Assembly: GCF_003813865.1 (NCBI RefSeq)
Contig: NZ_RMVG01000002.1
Span: 434,001 to 498,000, forward strand
DNA length: 64,000 nt
Direction of reading: 5' to 3'
From: Candidatus Pantoea deserta
Lineage (GTDB): Bacteria; Pseudomonadota; Gammaproteobacteria; Enterobacterales; Enterobacteriaceae
Below the pieces are notes generated by a model. The model was not told the origin of the DNA and did not search any database. It saw only the letters and a list, made by a program, of their open reading frames with translations. Numbering within the stretch: the stretch's first letter is position 1; each line of letters opens with the position of its first letter. This document shows, piece by piece, positions 27,271-37,047 of this stretch. The translations under genes were made by a program, and so were the position numbers.

Positions 27271-29085
27271 TCAGGGCTGCCATAGCGTCACCTCGCCGCT
27301 CAGTTTGCGGTTGAGAAAAAAGGCGGCGCTGATCAAGGCCAGGTGGGTAAGCGCCTGCGGCATATTGCCCAGCGCCCGGCCGTGACTGTCAAACTCTTCC
27401 GCATATAATCCCAGCGGGTTGGCGTAGCTCAGCAGCTTTTCAAACTCGAAATGCGCCTCGTGAATGCGCCCGGCGCGCGCCAGACACTCCACATACCAGA
27501 ACGAGCAGGCGCCGAAAGAGCCTTCCGAACCGGTCAGGCCATCCGCGGGCGTTTCGCTGATGTTATAGCGGCGCACCATGCCGTCGCTCACCAGTTCGCG
27601 CTTGATGGCGTCGAGGGTGGCCAGCCATTCCGGATCGGTCGCGCCGACAAAGCGCACCAGCGGCATCAGCAGCATAGAAGCATCCAGATAGTCGCCGTGG
27701 CGGGTAGAGACGAAATGGCCGCGCTCCGCGTTCCAGAAGTTTTTCCAGATGTCCGCACGAATTTCACTGCGCGCGCTGTCCCAGCGCGCATAGGGCATCG
27801 GCAGCGAACGCTTCATGCCGAGGCGCAGCGCGCGATCCAGCGCCACCCAGCACATCAGGCGCGAGTGAAGAAAATGCTCCGGCTCGCCGCGCATCTCCCA
27901 GATACCGGCGTCGGGCTGATTCCAGTTTTCGCACACCATATCGATCATCTGCGCGACGTGTTGCCAGCCCCGCTCTGAAATGGCTTCGCCATATTTATTC
28001 GCCAGATAGACCGCATCCATCAGTTCGCCGTAAATATCGAGCTGGGTCTGCTGCCAGGCGTCGTTGCCGATGCGCACCGGGCGCGAGTCGGCGTAGCCGG
28101 AGAGGTTCAGCAGTTCGATTTCGTGCAGTTCGGTGCCGCTGTCGAGGCGATACATTACCTGCAAGCGCATTTCGTCGTGATGGCTGTTCTCGACGCAGCG
28201 GCCCACCCAGTGGGTAAAATGCTTGGCCTCGTCGACATAGCCAAGACGCATCAGCGCATACATGCTGAAAGAGGCGTCGCGGATCCAAGAGGCGCGATAA
28301 TCCCAGTTGCGCACGCCGCCCAGCTCTTCCGGCAGGCCAAAGGTCGCGGCGGCGGCGATAGAGCCGTGCTGGCTGGAGGTCAGCAGTTTCAGCGCCAGCG
28401 CCGAACGCTGCACCATCTCCTGCCAGCGCCCGGTGTAATTGCTTTTTTTACTCCAGCGTCGCCAGTAGTTAATGGTCTCTTCAAAGCAGGTTTCGGTGGC
28501 GACGGCTTCGACATGAGCGTCCTCGACGCTGCCTAATTCAAACTCGGCGTGTTCGCCCGCTTTTAGCTCAAAGCGGGCGGTCGCGGCATGCGCTTCGCAG
28601 GTGAGCGGCACCGTCGCGGCGAGGCGTAATCCCGGCTGGTTTTCCGCGAGAAAATCGACGCAGCTGCCTGCGGCTTCGGCGCGCGTGTCGGCGCGCGCGT
28701 AGTCATGGCGCGGCGCGCAGCGCATTGTGAACCAGGCGCTGCCGCGCACCATTTTTATCCGGCGGATCAGGCGCGGCAGCTTTTTGCTGTCGTCACAGAT
28801 GGGCATATAATCGGTAATCTCCGCCACGCCGTCCGCGCCCAGCCAGCGGGTCTGAAGGATGTTGGTGTCAGGCAAATAGAGCTGCTGGCGGCGCACCCCT
28901 TTCCACTCCGGCGCCAGCGAAAACAGGCCCGCGTCATCGCTGTCGAGCAGCGCGGCAAAAACCGACGGGCTGTCCAGCTCCGGCCAGCAGAGATAATCGA
29001 TGGTGCCGTCATTCGCAATCAGCGCGCAGGTTCGCAAATCGCCGATAATACCGTGATCTTCAATCGGGCGTTTTATCTTGCTCAT
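27271..29085 (-). CDS. Glycoside hydrolase family 15 protein (glucoamylase/trehalase-like)
   Basis: A 604-residue cytoplasmic protein: an N-terminal beta-domain (IEDHGIIGDLRTCALIANDGTIDYLCWPELDSP region) precedes an alpha/alpha-barrel with GGVRNWDYRASWIRDASFSMYAL, the classic GH15 signature. GH15 enzymes release glucose from glucans or, in some bacterial members, split trehalose; no signal peptide is present, so an intracellular oligosaccharide or trehalose substrate is likely. The ATG at 29085 has GGAG six bases upstream; a start seven codons earlier lacks one. It stands alone between ldtB and yohF and has no counterpart in E. coli at this place. Confidence 0.85.
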   Translation of the reverse strand: MSKIKRPIEDHGIIGDLRTCALIANDGTIDYLCWPELDSPSVFAALLDSDDAGLFSLAPEWKGVRRQQLYLPDTNILQTRWLGADGVAEITDYMPICDDSKKLPRLIRRIKMVRGSAWFTMRCAPRHDYARADTRAEAAGSCVDFLAENQPGLRLAATVPLTCEAHAATARFELKAGEHAEFELGSVEDAHVEAVATETCFEETINYWRRWSKKSNYTGRWQEMVQRSALALKLLTSSQHGSIAAAATFGLPEELGGVRNWDYRASWIRDASFSMYALMRLGYVDEAKHFTHWVGRCVENSHHDEMRLQVMYRLDSGTELHEIELLNLSGYADSRPVRIGNDAWQQTQLDIYGELMDAVYLANKYGEAISERGWQHVAQMIDMVCENWNQPDAGIWEMRGEPEHFLHSRLMCWVALDRALRLGMKRSLPMPYARWDSARSEIRADIWKNFWNAERGHFVSTRHGDYLDASMLLMPLVRFVGATDPEWLATLDAIKRELVSDGMVRRYNISETPADGLTGSEGSFGACSFWYVECLARAGRIHEAHFEFEKLLSYANPLGLYAEEFDSHGRALGNMPQALTHLALISAAFFLNRKLSGEVTLWQP

Positions 29086-29201
29086 CCTTCTCTCCGTTAC
29101 GGGCAATAGCTCTAACTATAGACAAAGCGGCACCAGAGGCCGCGCCTGGACATGACCGGATTGCTTCTATACTTCACCTTACCCGACACCCTGAGGAGAG
29201 A

Positions 29202-29987
29202 ATGATGACCACACCCCAGACCAGAGTAGCTATTGTGACCGCATCGGATTCCGGCATTGGCCGAGCCAGTGCGCTGATGCTGGCGGAGCTTGGCTATGAT
29301 CTTGGTATCACCTGGCGTTCCGACGAAGAGGGCGCGAAAGAGACGGCGCGCCTGGTGCGCGAGCACGGTCGCCGCGCCGAAATCATCCACCTCGATCTCG
29401 CCGATCCGCAGGAAGGCGGCCGCTCGCTCTCCGCGCTGATCTCACGCCTCGGTCGTATTGACGCGCTGGTGAATAACGCCGGCGCGAACGCCAAATCAGC
29501 CTTCCTCGATACGCCTTTTGACGAATGGCGCAACGTATTCAGCGTAGATGTTGACGGCGCCTTTGTCTGTGGTCAGATTGCGGCACGCAAAATGGTGGAG
29601 CAGGGCGATGGCGGACGCATCATTAATATTACGTCGGTACATGAGCATACGCCGCTGCCTGACGCCGTGGCTTACACGGCGGCCAAACACGCGATGGGCG
29701 GCCTGACGAAATCGATGGCTATCAGCCTGATTAAGCATAATATTTTGGTCAATTCCGTGGCGCCCGGCGCCATCGCCACGCCTATGAACAATATGGGCGA
29801 CGGCGATGCGCAGAAGATTAAAACGCCCGAAATTCCTATTGGCCGGCCTGGCGATGTGCGGGAGATTGCCAGCCTGGTGGCCTGGCTCTGTTCAGAATGG
29901 GCCAGCTACACCACCGGACAGTCCTTTATTGTCGACGGCGGCTTTATGCTGGCGAATCCGCAGTTTTACGGCGGGAAAGATATTTAA
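29202..29987 (+). CDS. yohF: Short-chain dehydrogenase/reductase YohF
   Basis: A 261-residue NAD(P)-dependent oxidoreductase of the classical SDR family, close to E. coli YohF. The cofactor motif reads TASDSGIG, with TAS where TGx is usual, as in E. coli YohF. NNAG, the serine in ITSVHEHTPLPDAV and the active-site YTAAK are present. A substrate is not proven; E. coli YohF is annotated as acetoin-reductase-like. Two ATG codons lie at 29202 and 29205 after GAGGAGAGA. It converges with yohD with a four-base overlap, as the neighbouring genes do in E. coli. Confidence 0.9.
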   Translation: MMTTPQTRVAIVTASDSGIGRASALMLAELGYDLGITWRSDEEGAKETARLVREHGRRAEIIHLDLADPQEGGRSLSALISRLGRIDALVNNAGANAKSAFLDTPFDEWRNVFSVDVDGAFVCGQIAARKMVEQGDGGRIINITSVHEHTPLPDAVAYTAAKHAMGGLTKSMAISLIKHNILVNSVAPGAIATPMNNMGDGDAQKIKTPEIPIGRPGDVREIASLVAWLCSEWASYTTGQSFIVDGGFMLANPQFYGGKDI

Positions 29988-30559
29988 CCGGCGCGGCGGG
30001 TGTTCCAGCGGCGGATCACCCAGCGCAGCGCAAAGGCAAATATTACGGCCGCCACCAGCCACAGAATATGTTTCAGGTGCTGGTCGAGTTTATGCAGCCA
30101 GGGCGCAATAATGCCTCCGGCGAAATAGCCCAGGGCGACAAAAAGGGTCGCCCAGATTGCCGCGCCGATAATATTCAATACCAGAAACTTTATCGGCTTC
30201 AGATGGCTGGCGCCGATAATAATCGGGCCGATAATGCGAAAGCCGTACATAAAGCGCACGCCGATAACAAACAGGCTGGGGTGACGCTGAATGAGGCGGT
30301 TGGCCTTAACCACTTTGTCCTGATGTTTTTTCAGCTTGCGCAGAATTTTTGTGCCGTATCGACGGCCAATCCAGTAGAGCAGCTCGTCGCCAATCACGCC
30401 GCCAGCCATTGCCGCCAGCACCACGCCAGCAAAGTTCAGCAGCCCCTCATGCGCCGCCACGCCGCCTAACAGGGTAAAGGTCTCGCCTTCGGCGATAGAG
30501 CCAAGCAGCAGCGCCAGGTAACCGTACTGGGTAATTAATCCGTTGATATCGAAATGCAA
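29984..30559 (-). CDS. yohD: DedA-family inner-membrane protein YohD
   Basis: A 191-residue DedA/VTT-domain membrane protein matching E. coli YohD. The blocks GSIAEGETFTLLGGVAAH, GVIGDELLYWIGRRYG and RFMYGFRIIGPIIIGAS are conserved; DedA proteins help keep the proton motive force and recycle undecaprenyl phosphate or phospholipids. The TTG at 30559 is preferred because it gives the YohD-like FDINGLITQYG and has GGGAG seven bases upstream. An ATG at 30607 with GGAAGG before it would add 16 unmatched residues and cannot be excluded. Confidence 0.87.
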   Translation of the reverse strand: MHFDINGLITQYGYLALLLGSIAEGETFTLLGGVAAHEGLLNFAGVVLAAMAGGVIGDELLYWIGRRYGTKILRKLKKHQDKVVKANRLIQRHPSLFVIGVRFMYGFRIIGPIIIGASHLKPIKFLVLNIIGAAIWATLFVALGYFAGGIIAPWLHKLDQHLKHILWLVAAVIFAFALRWVIRRWNTRRAG

Positions 30560-30769
30560 AAGTAAACTCCCTTTTTTAAGCGGCGATTCCTGTATTCTAC
30601 ACTGCATTGGTCGATCCTTCCGGTGGGCTTACCACGCAGCGACAATTTTATGCCGATTGCCGACCCGCTGGCTACAAAAGCAGCAGCGGCGTTTATACTT
30701 GAGATGATGCTGCCTGGAGGGTCAGCGGCAAGGATTCAGGGCAGCCTGTCGCATTAGCGAGGTGATTAT

Positions 30770-31357
30770 ATGAATCATGTCTGGGGTCTTATGGCGCATC
30801 CCGATCGGGAGATGCGCGACATCAAGCAAGAAAACGAAAGCGTTTCGCACCATTACACCCATCACGTTCTGCTTATGGCGGCGATCCCGGTGATCTGCGC
30901 GTTAATTGGCACGACGCAGCTGGGCTGGAATCTGGGCGAAGGGCAATATGTTCAACTCAATCTGCTTACCGGGATTGCTCTCGGCGTCTTATTTTATCTG
31001 ATTATTCTGGGCGGCGTGGCGGTAATGGGCCGCGTCATTCACTGGATGGCGCGCGACTATCCACAGCGTCCGAGCGTCCAGCGCTGTACGGTATTCGCGG
31101 GTTATGTGGCGACGCCGCTGTTCCTGAGCGGCCTGGTGGCGCTCTATCCGCTGGTCTGGCTCTGTGTGCTGGTAGGCGCGCTGGCGCTGGTTTATACCGG
31201 CTACCTTCTCTATATCGGCATTCCGCTGTTTCTGAATATCGATCGTGATGAAAGCCTGCGCTTTTCCGGCTCGACGCTGGCGATCGGCGTACTGGTTTTC
31301 GAGGTGCTGCTGGCGCTTACCGTTGTGCTGTGGGGCTATGGTCCAAAACTGTTTTAA
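30770..31357 (+). CDS. yohC: Yip1-family inner-membrane protein YohC
   Basis: A 195-residue membrane protein, exactly the length of E. coli YohC and closely alike from MNHVWGLMAHPDREM onwards. About five hydrophobic helices follow; Yip1-domain proteins have no settled bacterial function. GCGAGGTGATTAT lies before the ATG. It diverges from yohD and precedes pbpG, as in E. coli, and is closed by a strong terminator. Confidence 0.92.
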   Translation: MNHVWGLMAHPDREMRDIKQENESVSHHYTHHVLLMAAIPVICALIGTTQLGWNLGEGQYVQLNLLTGIALGVLFYLIILGGVAVMGRVIHWMARDYPQRPSVQRCTVFAGYVATPLFLSGLVALYPLVWLCVLVGALALVYTGYLLYIGIPLFLNIDRDESLRFSGSTLAIGVLVFEVLLALTVVLWGYGPKLF

Positions 31358-31385
31358 CTCCGCGAAAGCGATCTGAATGCACCCC

Positions 31386-31417
31386 GTCCCGCGACCTTTC
31401 CGTCGCGGGACTTTTTT
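31386..31417 (+). terminator. Rho-independent terminator after yohC
   Basis: GTCCCGCGAC (31386-31395) pairs over 10 bp with GTCGCGGGAC (31402-31411), followed by TTTTTT. Confidence 0.9.
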
Positions 31418-31556
31418 AACGCTCAGAAACATTCTCACCAGGAAATTTCTTACGCATCCGCGTATTATGCTGCTGCCAGCCTCCGCGTGGTCGGCTCTGC
31501 GGCAGGCAGCCTGTGTCAAACACGGCGTAATATCTTAATCGGTACTTTTTTACACC

Positions 31557-32501
31557 ATGCCTGTAACCATTCGCTATTCACTGCTTTCACTTGCGCTATT
31601 GTTCGGCGCTCAGGCTTTTGCGCCCGCGCAGGCGGCGACTTCACTTTCACAGCTTGCTCCCGTCGCCGAGCCGCAGATTGCCTCCGGCAGCGCGATGATT
31701 GTTGACCTGAATACCGGTAAAGTGCTGTTTTCCAGCCATCCCGATCGCGTAAGGCCTATCGCCTCCATCACCAAGCTGATGACCGTTATGGTGGCGCTGG
31801 ACGCGAAGCAGCCGCTGGACGAGCGAATTTCGGTAGATATTAGCCATACGCCAGAGATGCGCGGCGTTTTTTCCCGCGTCAAACTCAACAGTGAAATTAG
31901 CCGACGCAACATGATGCTGCTGGCGCTGATGTCTTCGGAGAACCGCGCCGCGGCCAGCCTGGCGCACCACTATCCCGGCGGCTATGACGCCTTTATCCGC
32001 GCTATGAACGCCAAAGCGCGCGCGCTGGGCATGAGCCATACCCGCTACGTCGAGCCTACCGGCCTGTCGATTCACAATGTGTCGAGCGCGGAAGATCTGG
32101 TTAAGCTGCTGCGCGCCACGCGCGACTATCCTCTGCTGGGCGAACTGAGCACCACCAAAGAGCAGACCGCGGTGTTCACCCATCCGAGCTATGCGCTGCC
32201 GTTCCGTAATACCAACCATCTGGTGTACAAAAATGACTGGCGCATCCAGCTGACTAAAACCGGCTACACCGATGAAGCGGGCCACTGCCTGGCGATGCGT
32301 ACCGTGATTAATAATCGTCCGGTGGCGCTGGTGGTGCTGGATGCGTTCGGCAAATATACCCACTTCGCCGACGCGAATCGTCTGCGCGACTGGCTGCAAA
32401 CCGGCAAGGCTGCGCCCGTGCCTGCGGCGGCGCTGGCCTATAAAAAGCAAAAGGCGGGGCAGGTGGCCAGCAACAGCCGCAGCAGCGCTGTCGCGGAGTA
32501 A
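31557..32501 (+). CDS. pbpG: D-alanyl-D-alanine endopeptidase PbpG (PBP7)
   Basis: A 314-residue periplasmic penicillin-binding protein that cuts D-Ala-meso-diaminopimelate cross-links in peptidoglycan. After a signal peptide (cleavage near APAQA-A) come the SxxK box SITK (70-73), SEN (127-129) and KTG near 236 within [10 protein letters not shown]. The short C-terminus is rich in Lys, Gln and Ser. In E. coli it lies beside yohC and dld, as here except for the inserted MscS-type gene. There is no clear terminator between it and that gene. Confidence 0.94.
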   Translation: MPVTIRYSLLSLALLFGAQAFAPAQAATSLSQLAPVAEPQIASGSAMIVDLNTGKVLFSSHPDRVRPIASITKLMTVMVALDAKQPLDERISVDISHTPEMRGVFSRVKLNSEISRRNMMLLALMSSENRAAASLAHHYPGGYDAFIRAMNAKARALGMSHTRYVEPTGLSIHNVSSAEDLVKLLRATRDYPLLGELSTTKEQTAVFTHPSYALPFRNTNHLVYKNDWRIQLTKTGYTDEAGHCLAMRTVINNRPVALVVLDAFGKYTHFADANRLRDWLQTGKAAPVPAAALAYKKQKAGQVASNSRSSAVAE

Positions 32502-32635
32502 CCCTTTAACGACGTCCGCCCGCCGCGGATGTCGATTACTACCTGCATTCCTATAGTTTCCCGGTGCGCCTGGCCCTAAACTACGCGCGAATGGCGACGA
32601 TCGATCGTCTGAATTTGTGCTGGAATCACACGACT

Positions 32636-35068
32636 ATGTTTACGTTACGCTCTTTTTTTGCGCTGTTTATGCTGCTGGCGGCGGCTTTCGCTCCCGCCTG
32701 TAGTCTGGCAGACGACGATGCGGCCGATGCCGCGCAACAAACCGACGCCGCGCCTAAAGTGAACGCAGCGGTCGAACTGCCGAAGATGCAGAAAATTCTC
32801 GACAAGCTGAAAGGTCAGGTGTCGGGACAGACCAATGAAAACCAGCTGACCCAGCTCAATGAGATGGCGCTGGAGCTGTCGGGCAATGCCGACACCCTGG
32901 CGCAGTCGCTACAGCCTCAGCGTCAGCAGCTCGACGCTCAGCTGGCGGTGCTTGGCCCCGCGCCCAGCGAAGACAGCGGCGTAAAAGAGACGCCGGAAGT
33001 GACCCGTAAGCGTAGCTCGCTGGAGAACCAGAAAGGCAAGCTGGACGATCAGATCAAGCAGGCGGAAGGGATCAAGAACAGCGCGCTGATGCTGTCGTCG
33101 CAGATCACCAACCTGCGCCGCGACCTGATGAAGACCCAGCTGGCGCTTAACTCCGGCAGTATTTTCGGGCCGCGCTTCTGGGCGCCGCTGTTTGTAAAGC
33201 AGGATCTTGATAACGAAAAGATCGATGACTTTTTGCAGGAGCTAAAAGATACCGCCGCGCTGTCATGGGAACCGGGATACCGCTTCGGCACCCTTGCCTG
33301 GCTGCTGGCGGCGCTCCTGATCATGACGCTGGGACGCCGTTACAGCGAAGAGTTTCTGGCCTGGATCAGCATCCACAAAATGCCGGAAGGTCGGCTGCGC
33401 CGTAGCTTTCTGGCAGCGGCGATCGCGCTGACTACGCTGGCGGCCGTGGTGCTGACCTTTAACTTTACCGCGCTGGCCTTTGCCCGCCGCGACGAAGTTT
33501 CCAGCGATGTGCAGGATTTCGTGCTCAGTCTGGTCAAGCTCAGCGTGTTTTGCGGCCTGATCGCCGGTCTGGGGCGCGCGCTGCTCTCTACGCGTCGGCC
33601 AAGCTGGCGGCTGCCGGCTATCTCAAATGAAGTGGCGCTGGCGTTAAAGCCGTTCCCGCCGATTACCGCGGCGCTGGTATTTATTTTCCAGACGGTGGAA
33701 AACTTTAACTACACCGTTGGCACCAGCCTCAACACCACGATTTTCGCTAACGGCCTGACGGCCTTGCTGATCGGCAGCACGGCGCTGGCCATCAGCATGC
33801 GCTCTAACCGCGTGCGCCGTCGCATGGCGCAGGAGGGCAATGTTCCGGAAGTGCGCTCTACGCTGGTAGGGTTGATTCAGCTGGGGCTGACCATCACCGC
33901 GATGGCTATCCTGCTGTCGCTGATTGTGGGTTACGTTACGCTGGCGCGCTTCCTGAGCTATGAGGTGGTGTGGTGCGGCATCCTGTTTGGCTCGTTCTAC
34001 TTCCTGAGCCATCTGGTGAATGACGGCTGCGAAAGTCTGTTCTCGGTGAACAACGCCACCGGCAAACGTCTGCAAACGCTGCTCAATATTGACGAGCGCC
34101 ATCTGCAACAGACGGCGACGCTGCTGGCCGCGCTGGGTAAAACCCTGCTGATTGGCTTTGTGGCGCTGGCGCTGCTGAATGGCACTTTCGCCTCATCCAC
34201 CCCCATCGAGCTGCTGCAAAAAGCCATTGAGTTCTGGGGCGGCAAAGGGCTGGAGTCGCTGAACATCGTGCCGGCGCATATGGTCAACGCCATTATCTGC
34301 CTGGTGGTCGGCATCTATGTGCTGCGCAACGTGCGCCGCTGGCTCGATACCGATTTCCTGCCGAAAACCACCATGGACGCGGGAATGCGCGTGTCGCTGA
34401 TCACGCTGTTCAGCAACATCGGCTATGTGCTGGTGATCCTGTTGACGCTCTCTGTTATGGGGCTTCAGTGGAACAAGCTGGCGTGGATCGTCAGCGCGCT
34501 GTCGGTGGGTATCGGTTTTGGCCTGCAGGAGATCGTAAAAAACTTTATCTCTGGTCTGATCCTGCTGACCGAGCGGCCGGTAAAGGTAGGCGATCTGGTC
34601 TCTATCAGCGGCATTGAGGGCGATATCCGCCGTATTAATGTCCGCGCAACTGAGATCCAGCTAAGTGATAAATCCACCGTGATTGTGCCGAACTCGCAGT
34701 TTATCTCGCAGAACGTGCGCAACGCGACCATGGGCAACGCGCAGGGCGTGGTCACCATTATGCTGACGTTTCCGCTGAATATCGATCCGGTGCGGGTGCG
34801 CGAGCTGCTGCTGGACGTCTATAACGAGAACGAGCGTATTCTGGAAATGCCTGAGCCGTCGGTGTCCTTTAAGGATCTGACGCCGCAGGGCATCGTGCTG
34901 AGCGTAACCGGCAACGTGGCCAGCCAGCGCCAGATTTCCGGCGCGAAGAGCGATCTGCTGTTTGATATTCTGACGCGGCTGCGTAAAGAGGGCATTATGC
35001 TGTCAACGCCGCAAACCATGATTATCGAACGGCGCGCGCAGGCGGCGGAAGCCGAGTCGCTCTCCTGA
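32636..35068 (+). CDS. DUF3772-containing MscS-family mechanosensitive channel
   Basis: An 810-residue exported/inner-membrane protein. A signal peptide (MFTLRSFFALFMLLAAAF) is followed by a periplasmic coiled-coil region (about 30-175; DUF3772), many hydrophobic helices, and the C-terminal MscS core: the pore helix region GIGFGLQEIVKNFISGLILLTERPVKVGD and the beta domain with VIVPNSQFISQNVRN. Such large MscS paralogues release solutes at hypo-osmotic shock. The length is between YbiO (741) and MscM (about 1100), so no symbol is given. The ATG at 32636 is chosen for the signal peptide. It is inserted between pbpG and dld relative to E. coli. Confidence 0.87.
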   Translation: MFTLRSFFALFMLLAAAFAPACSLADDDAADAAQQTDAAPKVNAAVELPKMQKILDKLKGQVSGQTNENQLTQLNEMALELSGNADTLAQSLQPQRQQLDAQLAVLGPAPSEDSGVKETPEVTRKRSSLENQKGKLDDQIKQAEGIKNSALMLSSQITNLRRDLMKTQLALNSGSIFGPRFWAPLFVKQDLDNEKIDDFLQELKDTAALSWEPGYRFGTLAWLLAALLIMTLGRRYSEEFLAWISIHKMPEGRLRRSFLAAAIALTTLAAVVLTFNFTALAFARRDEVSSDVQDFVLSLVKLSVFCGLIAGLGRALLSTRRPSWRLPAISNEVALALKPFPPITAALVFIFQTVENFNYTVGTSLNTTIFANGLTALLIGSTALAISMRSNRVRRRMAQEGNVPEVRSTLVGLIQLGLTITAMAILLSLIVGYVTLARFLSYEVVWCGILFGSFYFLSHLVNDGCESLFSVNNATGKRLQTLLNIDERHLQQTATLLAALGKTLLIGFVALALLNGTFASSTPIELLQKAIEFWGGKGLESLNIVPAHMVNAIICLVVGIYVLRNVRRWLDTDFLPKTTMDAGMRVSLITLFSNIGYVLVILLTLSVMGLQWNKLAWIVSALSVGIGFGLQEIVKNFISGLILLTERPVKVGDLVSISGIEGDIRRINVRATEIQLSDKSTVIVPNSQFISQNVRNATMGNAQGVVTIMLTFPLNIDPVRVRELLLDVYNENERILEMPEPSVSFKDLTPQGIVLSVTGNVASQRQISGAKSDLLFDILTRLRKEGIMLSTPQTMIIERRAQAAEAESLS

Positions 35069-35076
35069 CGTAAAAA

Positions 35077-35107
35077 CAAAAAGGCTTCCCGCAGGAAGCC
35101 TTTTTTT
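35077..35107 (+). terminator. Rho-independent terminator after the MscS-type gene
   Basis: AAGGCTTCC (35081-35089) pairs with GGAAGCCTT (35094-35102), with A-run before and a T-run after. It could also serve the convergent dld transcript, because the A-run becomes a T-run on the other strand. Confidence 0.88.
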
Positions 35108-35189
35108 CTGGCGACAGCGCAACCTGCCGCTGACGCTCTGTGCCGCTCAGCTTTCAGAAAATACAGGCAATCCTCAGCGCCGGATTGTC

Positions 35190-36890
35190 TCAGCTCGCGC
35201 GAACGGCCCAGCCTTTCTGTTTACTGGTTTTACCAATGCCGGGATTAAAGGTATTGGTCGGATCGAGCTGGCGATAAAAAGCCGCCAGCTGCGGTTTCGC
35301 CCGGTAGAGATGGCCGACATTATGCTCTGCCGGGTATTCCGCGCCGCGCGCTTCTAACAGCGCCAGCATCTGCTCCTTCAGCGCGTGCGCGTCCACGCCT
35401 TTCTTCACAATATAATCCTGATGGAAAACGTGGCAGAAGAAGTGACCGTAATAGAGTCGGTGGCTCAGCGACTGGCTAATTTCCGGCGGCAGGGTTTCAT
35501 ACCAGTCGCGATCGTTGCGGCGCAGCGCAATATCCAGCGCCAGAATCTCCTCGACCTCATCGGCATGCACCGCATGATAGCGCACCGCCGCGCCGGCGGC
35601 CGCAAAACGGTGCAGGAAGGCGTGCGCGCCCTCTTTGCCTTCGCATTCGAAAAAGTCGCCGCCGCCCTCGCGGAAGTAATCTTTCAGGTAGTCGCGCGCC
35701 TCTTCCACGCCCGCGCCAGACATTTTCAGCAGCAGGTGATGCGCATACTTATCGCGATACTGTTTCATGCGTTTCGGCAAATGCGCCGGGAACAAGGCGC
35801 TGATACGCTGCAACAGCCGATCGGTCAGGTGCGGTTTGACAAAGCTCAGCTTCGCCAGCCAGGCGTCGATGCGGCCTTTCAGCGTGAAAAACAGCGGCAT
35901 TTTGTCTGTGCCCAGTTTGTCGATCATCAGAAAGGTATCTTTACCGTACACTTCGGCGATGTCGTAAATATCACGATGCATATATTCGCCGGCGACGGGC
36001 AGATGGGTGAAGTGGGCGAGGATATGGCGACGGATATCGCTCAGCACCGCCGGATCGTTGGTGCCGATATAGAACACCTGCTGCTGCGGCTCGCAGGGAA
36101 AGGTATCCAGCCGCACGGCGAACACCGCCAGTTTTCCCGCGCAGCCGGAGGCCTCGAACAGGCGGCGCGCGTCGGCGTTAAAGCGGGCGGGCGTATCGGC
36201 ATCGACGTGTCGCACGCGCTCGGCATAGTCCGGATCGGAGGCGTGGCGTCCGTCGTGCTGTACATCTTCCGCGCGCCAGCGTTCGTCATCGAGGCGTCCC
36301 AGAATCTCTTCCGGCGATGCGCCAAGATCGATGCCGAGATGGTTAACCAGCTTTAGCTTGCCTGTCTCATCCACCTGCGCGAAGAGCGCCATCTCGCTGT
36401 AGGCCGGGCCGCGCTTGATCAGCGAGCCGCCGGAGTTATTGCAGATGCCGCCCAGCACCGAGGCGCCGATACAGGAGGAGCCGATCACCGAATGCGGTTC
36501 GCGATTGAGCGGCTTCAGGGTTTTCTCCAGCTGGTAAAGGGTGCTGCCGGGGAAGGCCAGCACCTGTTTACCCTCGTCAATCAGCTGTAGCTTATCGAGA
36601 CGTCGGGTGCTGATAATCACGACAGGCCGGTCGTAATCGTTGCCGCTGGGCGTCGAGCCTTCCGTCAGGCCGGTATTGGCCGCCTGCATCAGAATAATGG
36701 CGTCGGCGCTGACCAGCGTTTGCAGCACGCGCCACAGCTCCAGCAGCGTACCCGGAAAAACCACCGCCAGCGCATCGCCTTCGCCGGAGCGAAAGCCTTT
36801 GCGGTAGCGCGCCGTCTGTTCTTTTTCGGTCAGCAGATGGGATGCGCCGACGAGGCGGCGGAGATCGGCAAGTAAAGCGGAATGGATCAT
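35190..36890 (-). CDS. dld: Quinone-dependent D-lactate dehydrogenase
   Basis: Dld, 566 residues (571 in E. coli), is a peripheral inner-membrane FAD enzyme that oxidises D-lactate to pyruvate and passes electrons to ubiquinone. FAD-binding segments are seen in VFPGTLLELWRVLQTL, NTGLTEGSTPSGNDYDRPVVIIS and GSSCIGASVLGGICNNSGGSLI; the C-terminal membrane-association region ends with LDPTNTFNPGIGKTSK. The ATG at 36890 has GGGAG nine bases upstream. It diverges from bglX, as in E. coli. Confidence 0.95.
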   Translation of the reverse strand: MIHSALLADLRRLVGASHLLTEKEQTARYRKGFRSGEGDALAVVFPGTLLELWRVLQTLVSADAIILMQAANTGLTEGSTPSGNDYDRPVVIISTRRLDKLQLIDEGKQVLAFPGSTLYQLEKTLKPLNREPHSVIGSSCIGASVLGGICNNSGGSLIKRGPAYSEMALFAQVDETGKLKLVNHLGIDLGASPEEILGRLDDERWRAEDVQHDGRHASDPDYAERVRHVDADTPARFNADARRLFEASGCAGKLAVFAVRLDTFPCEPQQQVFYIGTNDPAVLSDIRRHILAHFTHLPVAGEYMHRDIYDIAEVYGKDTFLMIDKLGTDKMPLFFTLKGRIDAWLAKLSFVKPHLTDRLLQRISALFPAHLPKRMKQYRDKYAHHLLLKMSGAGVEEARDYLKDYFREGGGDFFECEGKEGAHAFLHRFAAAGAAVRYHAVHADEVEEILALDIALRRNDRDWYETLPPEISQSLSHRLYYGHFFCHVFHQDYIVKKGVDAHALKEQMLALLEARGAEYPAEHNVGHLYRAKPQLAAFYRQLDPTNTFNPGIGKTSKQKGWAVRAS

Positions 36891-37047
36891 GTGCAACTCC
36901 CTTGTCATTACATGGCGCACTTACTGTAGCACGTCAGCAACAAGCGGGAGGCGGTGTGACGCCGATAGCTACCTGCTATCCTCAACTTGTGGCACACTGC
37001 CGCCTGTTTATTCGATATTGCGCAGTCACTTAAGAGAACCCGAACTG